Of a DNA stretch of 64,000 nucleotides, positions 8,866 through 17,709 are shown in pieces (position 1 is the first letter of the stretch; each line of letters starts with the position of its first letter). A program made the position numbers and the translations under genes. This DNA comes from Candidatus Poribacteria bacterium (GTDB taxonomy: Bacteria > Poribacteria > WGA-4E > PCPOR2b). The stretch spans positions 1 through 64,000 of the forward strand of contig JAJDUM010000060.1 of NCBI GenBank assembly GCA_022826645.1. The letters run 5' to 3'. The notes beneath the pieces were generated by a model. The model worked only from the letters and a program-made list of their open reading frames with translations. It made no database searches and was not told the DNA's origin.

Positions 8866-9909
8866 ATGTACGATTTAGTTACATTTGGCGAAGCGATGAT
8901 ACGGCTCACTTCGCCTGAATTTAAGCGACTCGAGCAGTCGTCAACGCTATTGATGGATGCCGGTGGGGCGGAATTGAATGTTGCAGTCAATGGGGCTCAG
9001 TTGGGACTACGCACCGCATGGGTCTCTCGCTTAGTCGATAACTGGTCAGGAAAATTCATTGCTAACAAAGGACGAGAGTTAGGCGTTGATACATCCCATA
9101 TTGCATGGGTCCCGTTTGATGGTGTGGGCTTAGAACGGAACGGTTTCTATCACGTCGAATTGGGCGCAGGTCCCCGGGCAAGCAGCGTCACCTATGACCG
9201 GGGCTATTCAGCAATCTCAAACATCCAACCCGGCGAAATTAATTGGTCGCAGATATTCGATGGTGCCCGATGGTTCCATCTGAGCGGCATTACACCCGCA
9301 CTTTCCGACTCCGCAGCAGGAGTCGCGAAAGAAGCACTTCAGGCAGCGCGTGCCGCAAACGTAACAACGAGTTACGACCTAAATTTCCGCTCAAAACTAT
9401 GGAGCGCGGAACAGGCACAGGCTGCAAACCGCGAAATGGTGGAGCATGTCTGCGTGCTCATCGGAAACGAAGAAGATTTCGAGATGGCACTCGGCTTCAA
9501 AGCGGAAGGCACCACTGAAAACTTCAGCCAACTTGACCCAGAAAGTTACAAAGAGGTCGCGCAACGAGTCTCCGAAGCATTCCCTAACGTCGAAATGATA
9601 GGCACCACGTTGCGCGACGCAAAAACCGGTTGGCTAAACGATTGGCGCACACTTCTGTTTGACGGATCGGACTTCTATCTGTCGCGCATCTACGAAAATC
9701 TCGAACTGGTTGATCGCGTCGGCGGCGGCGACAGTTTCTCCGCGGGTTTGATCTATAGCCTGCTCAACGGTAAATCCCTCCAAGAAGCAGTTGATTTCGG
9801 TGGCGGTTACTCCGCACTTGCACATACCTTCCCCGGCGATTTCAACTGGGCAACTGCTGAAGAAGCGGAACAAGCAATGCAGGCGAGTAGTGTTAGGATT
9901 CGCCGATAG
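8866..9909 (+). CDS. kdgK: PfkB-family sugar kinase, 2-keto-3-deoxygluconate kinase-like
   Basis: A 347-residue ribokinase-fold kinase. The N-terminus (LVTFGEAMIRLTSPE) and the substrate-site GGAELNVAVNGAQLG are typical of KDG kinases, which phosphorylate 2-keto-3-deoxygluconate to KDPG in the Entner-Doudoroff or uronate route. The C-terminal ATP/anion-hole signature reads DRVGGGDSFSAGL, with the catalytic Asp of GxGD; the second residue is Gly rather than Ala, which is common. AAAGGAGG lies just upstream of the ATG. Other PfkB sugar kinases cannot be excluded. Confidence 0.8.
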   Translation: MYDLVTFGEAMIRLTSPEFKRLEQSSTLLMDAGGAELNVAVNGAQLGLRTAWVSRLVDNWSGKFIANKGRELGVDTSHIAWVPFDGVGLERNGFYHVELGAGPRASSVTYDRGYSAISNIQPGEINWSQIFDGARWFHLSGITPALSDSAAGVAKEALQAARAANVTTSYDLNFRSKLWSAEQAQAANREMVEHVCVLIGNEEDFEMALGFKAEGTTENFSQLDPESYKEVAQRVSEAFPNVEMIGTTLRDAKTGWLNDWRTLLFDGSDFYLSRIYENLELVDRVGGGDSFSAGLIYSLLNGKSLQEAVDFGGGYSALAHTFPGDFNWATAEEAEQAMQASSVRIRR

Positions 9910-9936
9910 GCTATTGCAGATCAGCTCGTCAGTTCT

Positions 9937-10575
9937 TTAATCTGTCCATCGGACTTGCTCACTCAAGGGCTTTCGCTCAAGCGTGGGCACTTCCGCCGGA
10001 TAGCCCATATAATAAAATCCGATGATATACTCCTGATCAGGATCAATGCCGAGCAGCTCGTAAGTATTCCGCTCCAGCGTGATGGCACCGGTGCTCCACT
10101 GCATCCCGACCCCGCGTTCCCATCCGGCAAGTTGAATGTTCAGCATAGCGCAGCAGGTCGCCGCATAGTCTTCACGTTTCCGTTGCTCATCTCCGTCCTG
10201 AACACACGAAACCGCCACAATTGTCGGCTTGGACGTGAACTTCTTGAAGCCTTGTTCTCCAACCTTAGCAAGGGTTTCCTCATCTGCAGCTGCAGCTGCT
10301 TTCGGATTAGAGGTAATTTTTTCAATCTGGATTTCACTGTAGCGTTCAGCGAGAATCAGTTTCGTTTCTTCACCGATGACGGTGAATCGCCACGGTTCGG
10401 TCAGATGGTGGTTGGGACTCCAGATACCCGCCTCAAGAATCCCCTCAAGAACATCTCGGGGCACTGGACCCGGCTTAAACTGAAAAATCGTTCGGCGCGA
10501 TCGAATCGCCTCTGTAACAGGGAATTGATCGGTTGGCATGGAGCGTATCTCAGTAGTCGAATTATCTTGGTTCAT
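9937..10575 (-). CDS. Nitroreductase-family flavoprotein
   Basis: A 212-residue FMN-dependent oxidoreductase of the nitroreductase superfamily. The FMN-binding N-terminal motif is AIRSRRTIFQFKPGPVPRDVL, followed by AGIWSPNHHLTEPWRFTVIG, the usual nitroreductase block. The C-terminal glycine-rich segment (IIGFYYMGYPAEVP) matches the family. The start is the ATG with AAAGGAGGAG seven bases upstream; a longer in-frame extension to 10806 would run over a consensus promoter and is rejected. It converges on the kinase gene and diverges from the aldo/keto reductase gene. The physiological substrate is unknown. Confidence 0.85.
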   Translation of the reverse strand: MNQDNSTTEIRSMPTDQFPVTEAIRSRRTIFQFKPGPVPRDVLEGILEAGIWSPNHHLTEPWRFTVIGEETKLILAERYSEIQIEKITSNPKAAAAADEETLAKVGEQGFKKFTSKPTIVAVSCVQDGDEQRKREDYAATCCAMLNIQLAGWERGVGMQWSTGAITLERNTYELLGIDPDQEYIIGFYYMGYPAEVPTLERKPLSEQVRWTD

Positions 10576-10627
10576 TGTCTCCTCCTTTTGAAATTGAGAC
10601 TCATTTTCAATTCGGGGTTTGAGAGAG

Positions 10628-10656
10628 ATTATAAACCCACAGACAATATTTGTCAA
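10628..10656 (-). promoter_or_regulatory. Sigma70-type promoter of the nitroreductase gene
   Basis: On the minus strand the sequence reads TTGACA, 17 bases, TATAAT, both hexamers perfect consensus. It lies about 55 bases upstream of the chosen ATG and supports that start. Confidence 0.75.
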
Positions 10657-10793
10657 GAGGTTTTTCGCTAAAAAAAGGCAGGTAATAGGTACTACGTTTC
10701 GCCTGACCAGATGAAAGGGCGCAATTCCGTATCGATTCAGCTCTAACAACGTTAATCCCTCAGTAGGATCATTGCGGCTGCCTGTGAATAGGG

Positions 10794-10822
10794 TTGACCT
10801 GACCAATGCCTTGTGATATACT
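10794..10822 (+). promoter_or_regulatory. Sigma70-type promoter of the aldo/keto reductase gene
   Basis: TTGACC, 17 bases, TATACT, with an extended -10 TG one base before the hexamer. The reductase ATG is about 60 bases downstream. Confidence 0.65.
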
Positions 10823-10884
10823 GTCCATTAAGATAAATCAATCACAGGATGGCATAATCATCTTTAACCCAAAGGAGTCATTCA

Positions 10885-11646
10885 ATGCAAGTTGTAGATC
10901 TTGGTAGAACAGGGCTGCGAGTTTCGCGGCTTTCGATTGGAACAGGTACGCACGGCTGGGGCGGAAAATCGGATCAGACGGCACTCGGATTGAAAGGATT
11001 GGTGGACTTACTCCATTTTGCCCATGACCAAGGTGTGACGTTTTGGGATGCCGCAGACCAATATGGCAGCCACTCCTATATCAAGGAAGCGCTTAAGGAA
11101 TTAGATCGCTCTTCAGTTGTTATCACAACAAAAACGACTTCTCGCACCAAGGAAGCGGTTGAAGACGATATCAAACGATTCCTGAAGGAGATCGGATCGG
11201 ACTATGTAGATATTGTGCTATTACACTGCCTCACTGAAGTCGATTGGCCCGCACGCTATCCGGACGCGATGGAGGCGCTAACAAGATGTAAAGAACAGGG
11301 GCTCATACGCGCACACGGTGTTTCGTGCCACGACTATGCCGCTTTTCAAACATCTGCTATGACCAAATGGGTCGAAGTTGTGTTAGCCCGCATTAATTAC
11401 ACCGGAGTCCATATGGACGCATCACCTGCCGACGTGATCCGAACCATGGAGCAGATGGCTGCGTTTGGCAAAGGCATCTACGGTATGAAGGTACTCGGAC
11501 AAAGTAAGTTAGCTGAGGAAGACGGTCCAAGGCAAGGCATTGAGTTTGTCATGGGGCTGCCTTGCGTTCATGCAATGACAATTGGTATGACGAGCCGGCA
11601 TGAAGTCGAAGAAAACGTCACAATTATCAATGAGCTTACTGCTTAA
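10885..11646 (+). CDS. Aldo/keto reductase family protein
   Basis: A 253-residue, short AKR-fold protein (usual length 270-330). The start VVDLGRTGLRVSRLSIGTGTHG is typical of bacterial AKRs. The catalytic tetrad can be read as Asp and Tyr in FWDAADQYGSH, Lys in VVITTKTTS and His in IVLLHCL. The gene is monocistronic in appearance, with its own promoter and AAAGGAG ribosome site. The protein ends soon after barrel strand 8 and lacks a long C-terminal loop. It should reduce an aldehyde or ketone with NAD(P)H; the substrate is unknown. Confidence 0.8.
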   Translation: MQVVDLGRTGLRVSRLSIGTGTHGWGGKSDQTALGLKGLVDLLHFAHDQGVTFWDAADQYGSHSYIKEALKELDRSSVVITTKTTSRTKEAVEDDIKRFLKEIGSDYVDIVLLHCLTEVDWPARYPDAMEALTRCKEQGLIRAHGVSCHDYAAFQTSAMTKWVEVVLARINYTGVHMDASPADVIRTMEQMAAFGKGIYGMKVLGQSKLAEEDGPRQGIEFVMGLPCVHAMTIGMTSRHEVEENVTIINELTA

Positions 11647-12057
11647 CTCAAGTCGCTAAGCCGTGTTGACATGTGATAACTTCAACCGACCGCAACAACC
11701 CACCTCTGAGATCCTATAAAATTTTATAAAAAGTGTTAGATTTTGTTAGATTCTGTTAAGTTTGCCAGCAATTGAACCAATCGGATGCGCTTTGAGGCAG
11801 TTTGGGACAATCGCCTCAATCCTTGGCAGATTGTTCAATAATTGTGGAGTTTGCCGAAAAGCCGACGGTAAAATATCAACATGCCCCGTCGATCCCCAAT
11901 TTTTTTTATGTAGGTGGCAGCGCATCTATTGCATGGACTCATAATCGTTTGCAATTCGCAATCAATGGATTTCGACCTTAATATACGGGATGCAACAGAG
12001 TGAATCTCTCTTCTGAATTTTTGGAGGCTTCGTCCCCTAATTAAAAGGAGTCATACC
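11647..12057. other. Intergenic gap without a supported gene
   Basis: A 411-bp AT-rich stretch between the aldo/keto reductase and the coiled-coil LytM gene. It has a run of short direct repeats (GTTAGATTTTGTTAGATTCTGTTAAG near 11734). I see no RNA gene, clear promoter or credible ORF; a 60-codon frame at 11762-11944 has no ribosome site and no family resemblance. Confidence 0.5.
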
Positions 12058-13233
12058 TTGATAAGGTTATTTGATTTGAGGATTTTAGGTTGCTTTGTTT
12101 GTATTATCGCTGCGATTTTCCTTCAGGCTCCCTTAGTCCTCTTAGCGCAAGCTACGGACCAGACAGAACAGTGGCAACAGGAACATGACCGGAAAAGGGA
12201 AGAAAAGCGCACCCTGGAAGAACAAAGAAACACGATTATCCAAAAGGAACAAGGGGTCCTACAAAAACTACAGGAGATTGAATCCAAGTTAGCTGCCAAC
12301 GAAAAAGAACTCGCTCGGTATCAGCAAGAAATTGAAAGTCATACCTTTGAAGTTGCGGAACTCCAGAGGGAATTGGGAGAGTTGCTCTCTCAAGACAAGA
12401 GACAAAAGAAACTGGCTGTTAAGCGAATTCGCGCAATTTATAAACTAGGCTATAATGAGGAAGCTGAACATCTCCTGAAGATATTGCTTGGGGCGCAGGA
12501 CATGCAAGACCTGGTGGAAAAGTATAAGTATATGGGTGTTATTGCCGAAGCGGATCAGAATCTGTTAAAGGATATACAACTTCGGCAGGTAGAAATTGCA
12601 GAAAAATCCGCTGAGATTCGGCATCAAATCCAGCTAGCAAAGGAGGCATCAGAAGCTGCACAAATTGAACGAGACAATCTCCTTGCCCAGGAACAGAAAC
12701 GTCAACAACTCCTGCATCAATACCGAACAGAGAAAGGGGTTCATAACCAAGCAATAAGGGAGTTAAACGCTGCCGTTGCACAGTTAGGGGACCGTCTCGG
12801 AATCATAAGCGAAGCACGCTTGGAAGAGCAAGCAAATACAATTAAAAGCATTAGGACCGCTCGATTTGGCAAACTCCCGTGGGCTGTTGTCGGAAAGATT
12901 GTCCCAAACCAGAGCCCCACCGGTCGTGGCATCACTATTCAAGCAAAGAAGGGAACCCCTGTGCGATGTGTCGCGGAGGGTGTCGTGGCAAACACGGGAC
13001 CAATTTTCGGTTATGGTAACACGGTTTTCGTTATGCATGGCGATGGATATATCTCTGTTTATGCACATTTGTCGAGTATATCTGTGACACGGGGCGATAC
13101 TATTCAAGCAAAGCAAGTGCTTGGAACCCTCGGAGAAACTGGATCACTGATTGGACCCGTGCTTTATCTGGAACTTTGGAAAAACCAAGAACCCTTGAAT
13201 ACACGAAGGTGGCTAACAAGAAACATGAAATGA
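12058..13233 (+). CDS. Coiled-coil protein with degenerate LytM (M23) domain, EnvC-like
   Basis: A 391-residue protein with a signal peptide (residues ~1-31, cleaved near LLAQA), a long coiled coil (~35-250, rich in Glu, Gln, Lys and Arg) and a C-terminal LytM/M23 fold (~275-390). The order matches EnvC-type activators of cell-wall amidases. Of the zinc ligands of active M23 peptidases, the first HxxxD is replaced (GRGITIQAKKG) and the last HxH reads YLELW; only YAHLS is kept. It is therefore probably a non-catalytic activator. The start is TTG with AAAAGGAG nine bases upstream. gatB follows after 44 bp and may share a transcript. Confidence 0.75.
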   Translation: MIRLFDLRILGCFVCIIAAIFLQAPLVLLAQATDQTEQWQQEHDRKREEKRTLEEQRNTIIQKEQGVLQKLQEIESKLAANEKELARYQQEIESHTFEVAELQRELGELLSQDKRQKKLAVKRIRAIYKLGYNEEAEHLLKILLGAQDMQDLVEKYKYMGVIAEADQNLLKDIQLRQVEIAEKSAEIRHQIQLAKEASEAAQIERDNLLAQEQKRQQLLHQYRTEKGVHNQAIRELNAAVAQLGDRLGIISEARLEEQANTIKSIRTARFGKLPWAVVGKIVPNQSPTGRGITIQAKKGTPVRCVAEGVVANTGPIFGYGNTVFVMHGDGYISVYAHLSSISVTRGDTIQAKQVLGTLGETGSLIGPVLYLELWKNQEPLNTRRWLTRNMK

Positions 13234-13277
13234 TGTTAGTCGATTTTTCAATCGACATCCCGATTGGGGAGCAAAAT

Positions 13278-14723
13278 ATGGCATACAAATACGAAACCGT
13301 TATCGGTTTGGAGATTCACGCGGAACTGTCGACAAATAGCAAACTCTTTTGCAACTGTGAAGTTAAGTTTGGATCCGCGGCGAATACGCAAACCTGCCCC
13401 ATCTGTTTGGGGATGCCCGGTGTGCTGCCTGTGATGAATCAGCGGGCGGTCGAGTACTCAATTCGTGCCGCTTTAGGACTAAATTGCAAAATTGCGTCTT
13501 ACAGCAAGTTCGATCGGAAAAATTACTTCTATCCTGATCTGCCCAAAGGTTATCAAATCTCACAATATGACCTGCCCCTTGCCTACGACGGTTATGTCGA
13601 TTACGAACTGGATGGCGAAACGAAGCGAGTTCGCATTAATCGTATCCACCTAGAAGAAGATGCAGGAAAGTTAGTACATGCAGATGTAACCGGAAACCCA
13701 AATCAGAGCTATGTAGACTTCAACCGTTCATGTGTGCCGCTGTTAGAAATTGTCAGTGAGCCAGACCTACGCTCCCCTGAAGAAGCAATCGCCTACTGGC
13801 GCGCCGTCAAGGAAATCTTAGAGTATGTTGAAATCAGCGATTGTAATATGGAGGAGGGGAGTTTCCGCTGTGATGCGAATATCTCCCTGCGTCCGGTTGG
13901 AAGTAAAGAACTGGGGACACGGACAGAACTGAAAAACAAAAATTCATTTCAGCATGTGCTAACTGCTTTGGAATACGAGGAGAAGCGTCAAGCGCGGATT
14001 CTCGATGAGGGCGGTGAAGTGGTTCAAGAAACGATACTGTTCGACATCAATACCGGCAGAACAGCTTCCATGCGCAGCAAAGAGGAAGCCCACGATTATC
14101 GCTACTTTCCTGAACCCGACCTCGTTCCTTTTGAGGTAGATGCAGCCGAAGTTGAACGCATCCGAGCAGCACTACCGGAACTACCCGCCGAGCGCCGGCA
14201 GCGTTTTGTTGCGGAATACGGTATTCCAGCCTATGATGCAGAATTCCTGACCGCTACACGCCAGATGGCGGACTTCTTTGACGAAACCACACACCTGAGT
14301 GGTGATCCAAAAGCAAGCAGCAATTGGATTATGGGGGATCTGTCAGGGCTGTTGAACCATACTGGAATAGAGATCCAAGATACTCAGGTAGCACCCCATC
14401 ATCTCAGCGAACTAATTCAACTGATTAACGATCAAACAATCAGCGGAAAAATTGCTAAATCCGTTCTACCCGATGTCTTTGAAACCGGCAAGTCCCCAAA
14501 ACAAATCGTCGACGAGAAAGGGCTTTCGCAAATTTCCGACGCATCTGCAATCGAATCAATCGTCGATCAGGTCATCGAGGAAAATCCAGGACCTGCACAA
14601 GACTATCGGGATGGCACACAGAAGGCAATCGGTTTCCTCGTCGGTCAAGTGATGAAAGCTACCAGAGGCAAAGCCAATCCACAGATGGTCAACCAACTGT
14701 TGCAACAAAAACTTAGTAGCTAA
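13278..14723 (+). CDS. gatB: Aspartyl/glutamyl-tRNA amidotransferase subunit B
   Basis: A 481-residue protein, normal length for GatB. It is the kinase and tRNA-binding subunit of GatCAB, which converts Glu-tRNA(Gln) and Asp-tRNA(Asn) to the amidated forms. The N-terminal signature YETVIGLEIHAELST and the cysteine-bearing block LFCNCE...TCPICLGMPGVLPVMN are diagnostic, as are DFNRSCVPLLEIVSEPD and YRYFPEPDL. A YqeY-like tail domain closes the protein (GFLVGQVMKATRGKANP). The ATG at 13278 has GGGGAG upstream; an in-frame extension to 13176 would overlap the LytM gene. gatA and gatC are not in the window. Confidence 0.95.
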   Translation: MAYKYETVIGLEIHAELSTNSKLFCNCEVKFGSAANTQTCPICLGMPGVLPVMNQRAVEYSIRAALGLNCKIASYSKFDRKNYFYPDLPKGYQISQYDLPLAYDGYVDYELDGETKRVRINRIHLEEDAGKLVHADVTGNPNQSYVDFNRSCVPLLEIVSEPDLRSPEEAIAYWRAVKEILEYVEISDCNMEEGSFRCDANISLRPVGSKELGTRTELKNKNSFQHVLTALEYEEKRQARILDEGGEVVQETILFDINTGRTASMRSKEEAHDYRYFPEPDLVPFEVDAAEVERIRAALPELPAERRQRFVAEYGIPAYDAEFLTATRQMADFFDETTHLSGDPKASSNWIMGDLSGLLNHTGIEIQDTQVAPHHLSELIQLINDQTISGKIAKSVLPDVFETGKSPKQIVDEKGLSQISDASAIESIVDQVIEENPGPAQDYRDGTQKAIGFLVGQVMKATRGKANPQMVNQLLQQKLSS

Positions 14724-14887
14724 GAGACCAACAACTGATTTGCCTAAGCAAACCCGGCGCAAAGCAGTTATGACAATCCAAGACACCTTTCACCAAGGTG
14801 CTGTGGCTGGTATAGTTTGTAGTGTGGAACGTTACCAAGTCTCATCAGAATATGTAATCGAATTACCAGTCACAAGTCATTAATACC

Positions 14888-15973
14888 ATGACCCTACAAC
14901 ATCCGCAGACAGATAAAATTAACTTGAAGGGGTTGACACTGTTCGAGCTAGAAAAACTGGTGACACAGTGGGACGAACCGGCATATCGCGCGAAGCAACT
15001 GATGGCATGGATGTATCACAGGCAAGCGGAAACATTCGAGGCAATGACGAACCTGCCCCGTAATCTAAGGCAGAAGCTAACAGATATCGCTTACCTCAGC
15101 GGGGCACACGTCCTCACACGCACACCCTCCAACGCCGATACAGCAGTCAAATACCTGTTTGAACTCACTGATGGCAGCCGGGTTGAAAGCGTCCTGATGT
15201 ATGACCAAGATCGTATCACGGTCTGTGTCTCGTCACAGGTGGGATGTGCAATGGCGTGTGATTTTTGTGCGACCGCGAAGATGGGATTTTTCCGCAATTT
15301 AACCGCAGCAGAGATTTTGGACCAATTGATAACAATAGAACGTGAATTGGACGATGAAAAGAGCGTAACACACGTTGTGTTTATGGGAATGGGGGAACCG
15401 TTAGCAAACTATGACCAGACCGTGAAGGCAATCCGTTTGATGACAGACGCAAATGGGTTAGGAATACCCGAGGCAAAGATTACCGTTTCTACCTCCGGTT
15501 TAGCTCGACGTATGCGGCAATTTACCAGCGAACGCCTCAGATGCAATCTTGCTCTCTCATTAAACGCCACAACGGACAATAGCCGCACGCCCCTGATGCC
15601 TATCAATGCAAAATATCCAATTGATGAAGTCCTGGATGCCACGCGGGAATGGGCACTCGCAGCCCAACGCCCCGCCACACTTGAATATGTCCTGATCCGT
15701 GGCGTGAATGATAGCGTTGCAGACGCCAGACGCCTCCGCAAACTGATGGGACGGCTGCCGTGCAAGCTAAATCTTATCCCGTTCAACGCGATCGAAGGCA
15801 CCGACTTCCGACGTCCTGAACTCAATCAAATCGAACGATTCCGGCGCATCGTCGCAGATGGTCACCATGTCGCACCGATCCGGTTCAGTAAGGGCAGAGA
15901 CATCGCCGCTGCCTGTGGCCAACTCCGGACAATCTACGAAAAGCAGGGCGCGATGATGCCGCAAGTGTCATAG
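14888..15973 (+). CDS. rlmN: Dual-specificity RNA methyltransferase RlmN (23S rRNA A2503 / tRNA A37)
   Basis: This 361-residue radical-SAM enzyme makes 2-methyladenosine in 23S rRNA and some tRNAs. The cluster motif is CAMACDFCATAKMGF, with MGMGEPLANYD as the SAM-binding block. The methyl-accepting cysteines needed by the ping-pong mechanism are present, the C-terminal one in IAAACGQL. The N-terminal helical domain (FELEKLVTQWDEPAYRAKQL...WMYHR) is the RNA-binding part of the family. Length and motifs are complete. The APH-type kinase follows after 12 bp, so the two are likely co-transcribed. Confidence 0.95.
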   Translation: MTLQHPQTDKINLKGLTLFELEKLVTQWDEPAYRAKQLMAWMYHRQAETFEAMTNLPRNLRQKLTDIAYLSGAHVLTRTPSNADTAVKYLFELTDGSRVESVLMYDQDRITVCVSSQVGCAMACDFCATAKMGFFRNLTAAEILDQLITIERELDDEKSVTHVVFMGMGEPLANYDQTVKAIRLMTDANGLGIPEAKITVSTSGLARRMRQFTSERLRCNLALSLNATTDNSRTPLMPINAKYPIDEVLDATREWALAAQRPATLEYVLIRGVNDSVADARRLRKLMGRLPCKLNLIPFNAIEGTDFRRPELNQIERFRRIVADGHHVAPIRFSKGRDIAAACGQLRTIYEKQGAMMPQVS

Positions 15974-15985
15974 CGACCTCCCATT

Positions 15986-16984
15986 ATGCTTTTTGATCTT
16001 GCCGACGCAATTCGCACATTGATCCGTAAGAACTATAACCTCACCGTCAAGTCCGCAATACCAATCGGCACCGGTGCAATGAGCACAACGATGCGACTTG
16101 CAACCAACCGGGGGATATTGTTTCTGAAAATATATAAGTCGGCACAAAATCAGAGCACTTCTGCCCAGCCCGACGCCCAGAGAATCGCCTTCACACACGC
16201 TGTCCAAACCTTTCTGCATCAGAAAGGTTTTCCCGTTCCCCGCTTACTACCGAATAACAGCGGAAACACGTTCAGCGTGTGCGACACCCCCTTGGAAACA
16301 GGAGAAGTGTATGCCCTTTCTGAATTCATTGAGGGATCCGATTACGATGTTACGAATTCGGAGCAGTTACATGCGTCGGGGGAAATGCTTGGACGCTTTC
16401 ATCAGGAACTTCGTCAATTTCAACCCCAAATTCAGCACCCCGGACCTCCCTTAGAAACCGAGATCTTTGTAGAATTGCAGGAGCGTTTGTCGCGTCTTCA
16501 ACCCGTTTTAGAAAGAGATTTAGTGCCACCAACTCAAATCAGTTTATGGATTGAGGAGGTTGAGCTCCTCAAGAATTCAGTCAGTGCACTACACGATCCA
16601 CAATACGATCAGGACTGGCTCATACATGGCGATTACCGCGCCCAAAACCTCAAGTTTGATAGTGACGGTATTCGCGCGATTTTGGATCTGGATACCGCTT
16701 GTTCCGCCCCTCGTCTGTATGACTTGGCATACGCACTGGTGTTTTTCCCCGCCGTTTATCAAGCCACCGCCCCAACCTCGAATCAGCAATCCATATTTTC
16801 ACACGCCTACGAGAGTATCTGTCCTCTGTCCGAAACCGAAAGAGAAATGCTCCCCGCTCACCTAAGAATCGCCTTCCTGCGCGGGATCACACTCTGGTTG
16901 GAGCTATACCATTTTGCCGGGCTGAACGAGCGAACGCGTCCTTGGATTCGAGGCTATCTGCAATATGCGCACTCTCTGTTTTGA
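15986..16984 (+). CDS. Aminoglycoside phosphotransferase (APH)-fold kinase
   Basis: A 332-residue protein with the APH/choline-kinase fold. Visible are the N-lobe lysine in GILFLKIYKS, the catalytic loop HGDYRAQNLKF (family HGDxxxxN) and the metal-binding Asp in AILDLDTA. The pattern resembles homoserine kinase type II (ThrB2) and related small-metabolite kinases more than antibiotic-resistance enzymes. It lies 12 bp behind rlmN. The substrate is unknown. Confidence 0.75.
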   Translation: MLFDLADAIRTLIRKNYNLTVKSAIPIGTGAMSTTMRLATNRGILFLKIYKSAQNQSTSAQPDAQRIAFTHAVQTFLHQKGFPVPRLLPNNSGNTFSVCDTPLETGEVYALSEFIEGSDYDVTNSEQLHASGEMLGRFHQELRQFQPQIQHPGPPLETEIFVELQERLSRLQPVLERDLVPPTQISLWIEEVELLKNSVSALHDPQYDQDWLIHGDYRAQNLKFDSDGIRAILDLDTACSAPRLYDLAYALVFFPAVYQATAPTSNQQSIFSHAYESICPLSETEREMLPAHLRIAFLRGITLWLELYHFAGLNERTRPWIRGYLQYAHSLF

Positions 16985-17073
16985 TCCGACTCCCCCTGCA
17001 ATTTAAGAGCGACTCTGATAAACCGTGATCTTAAATCCACTGGCAAGAATTTCTGGGGGTCAAGCGATTTCTA

Positions 17074-17103
17074 TTTACATCCGCCGTGTCTTTGGTCTAT
17101 AAT
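17074..17103 (+). promoter_or_regulatory. Sigma70-type promoter of the VOC-family gene
   Basis: TTTACA, 18 bases, TATAAT (perfect -10 element). The VOC gene ATG is about 70 bases downstream with AGGAGG before it. Confidence 0.65.
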
Positions 17104-17171
17104 AATTTTTGTATCAGGTCGAGATACAATCCTCGACCAAGACAACATTTCTTTTTTAGGAGGAAACAATA

Positions 17172-17549
17172 ATGGGATACACATTTCATCACGTTCATCT
17201 GCGCTGCGAAGATGTTGAAGCGGCCGTTGCTTACTACGAACAGATGCTTGATGGCGAAGTTACGGAGCGAGTAGAGGTCCGCGGTTTACCAATTGTTCGG
17301 ATGGATATAGGTGGAGAGAAAATTTTCCTTTCACCGAAATTTGGCGATATGGAAGTGGAACCGACCAGTGGAAATCCACGCTGGGGCGTTTATCAACTCG
17401 CGTTTGGCGTAGAAGATCTTGATGCCACCCTTGCAGAGATGGAAGCCAAGGGCGCAGAGATTGAAGACGCTAAACCGTCGGGCTTGCCGATCGCCTTTGT
17501 CAAGGGACCGGATAATGTGCAGATTGAACTTATTGAGGGAACAGTCTAG
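17172..17549 (+). CDS. VOC (glyoxalase/bleomycin-resistance) superfamily protein
   Basis: A 125-residue single-unit VOC protein made of paired beta-alpha-beta-beta-beta modules. It starts FHHVHLRCEDVEAAVAYYEQML, with the family metal-ligand His near the N-terminus, and ends VQIELIEG, with the C-terminal metal-ligand Glu. The gene has its own promoter and a strong terminator, so it is an independent transcript. It may be a lyase, isomerase or dioxygenase; the sequence does not say which. Confidence 0.85.
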   Translation: MGYTFHHVHLRCEDVEAAVAYYEQMLDGEVTERVEVRGLPIVRMDIGGEKIFLSPKFGDMEVEPTSGNPRWGVYQLAFGVEDLDATLAEMEAKGAEIEDAKPSGLPIAFVKGPDNVQIELIEGTV

Positions 17550-17582
17550 CCTTTGCAAATTATAGGACGAGAATCATCTGGA

Positions 17583-17622
17583 AGGCAAACTTCTTGACAT
17601 GCAGAAGTTTGCCTTTCTTTCC
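17583..17622 (+). terminator. Rho-independent terminator after the VOC gene
   Basis: A perfect 12-bp stem (AGGCAAACTTCT / AGAAGTTTGCCT) with an 8-base loop, followed by TTCTTT. Confidence 0.85.
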
Positions 17623-17709
17623 GCCCCTCTTGAACTCTGCCAGAGAGTAGGTTGCCTTGAGGATCCCGATAGATAGTAGTGAGTTTTCCTGATACAAGGA
17701 GAGTAGTCA

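Noticed and set aside
10576..10806. A 77-codon extension of the nitroreductase
   Set aside because: It would translate a perfect-consensus promoter region; the ATG at 10575 has a strong ribosome site and homology starts after it.
11762..11944. A 60-codon ORF in the 411-bp gap
   Set aside because: No ribosome site, odd composition and no recognisable motif.
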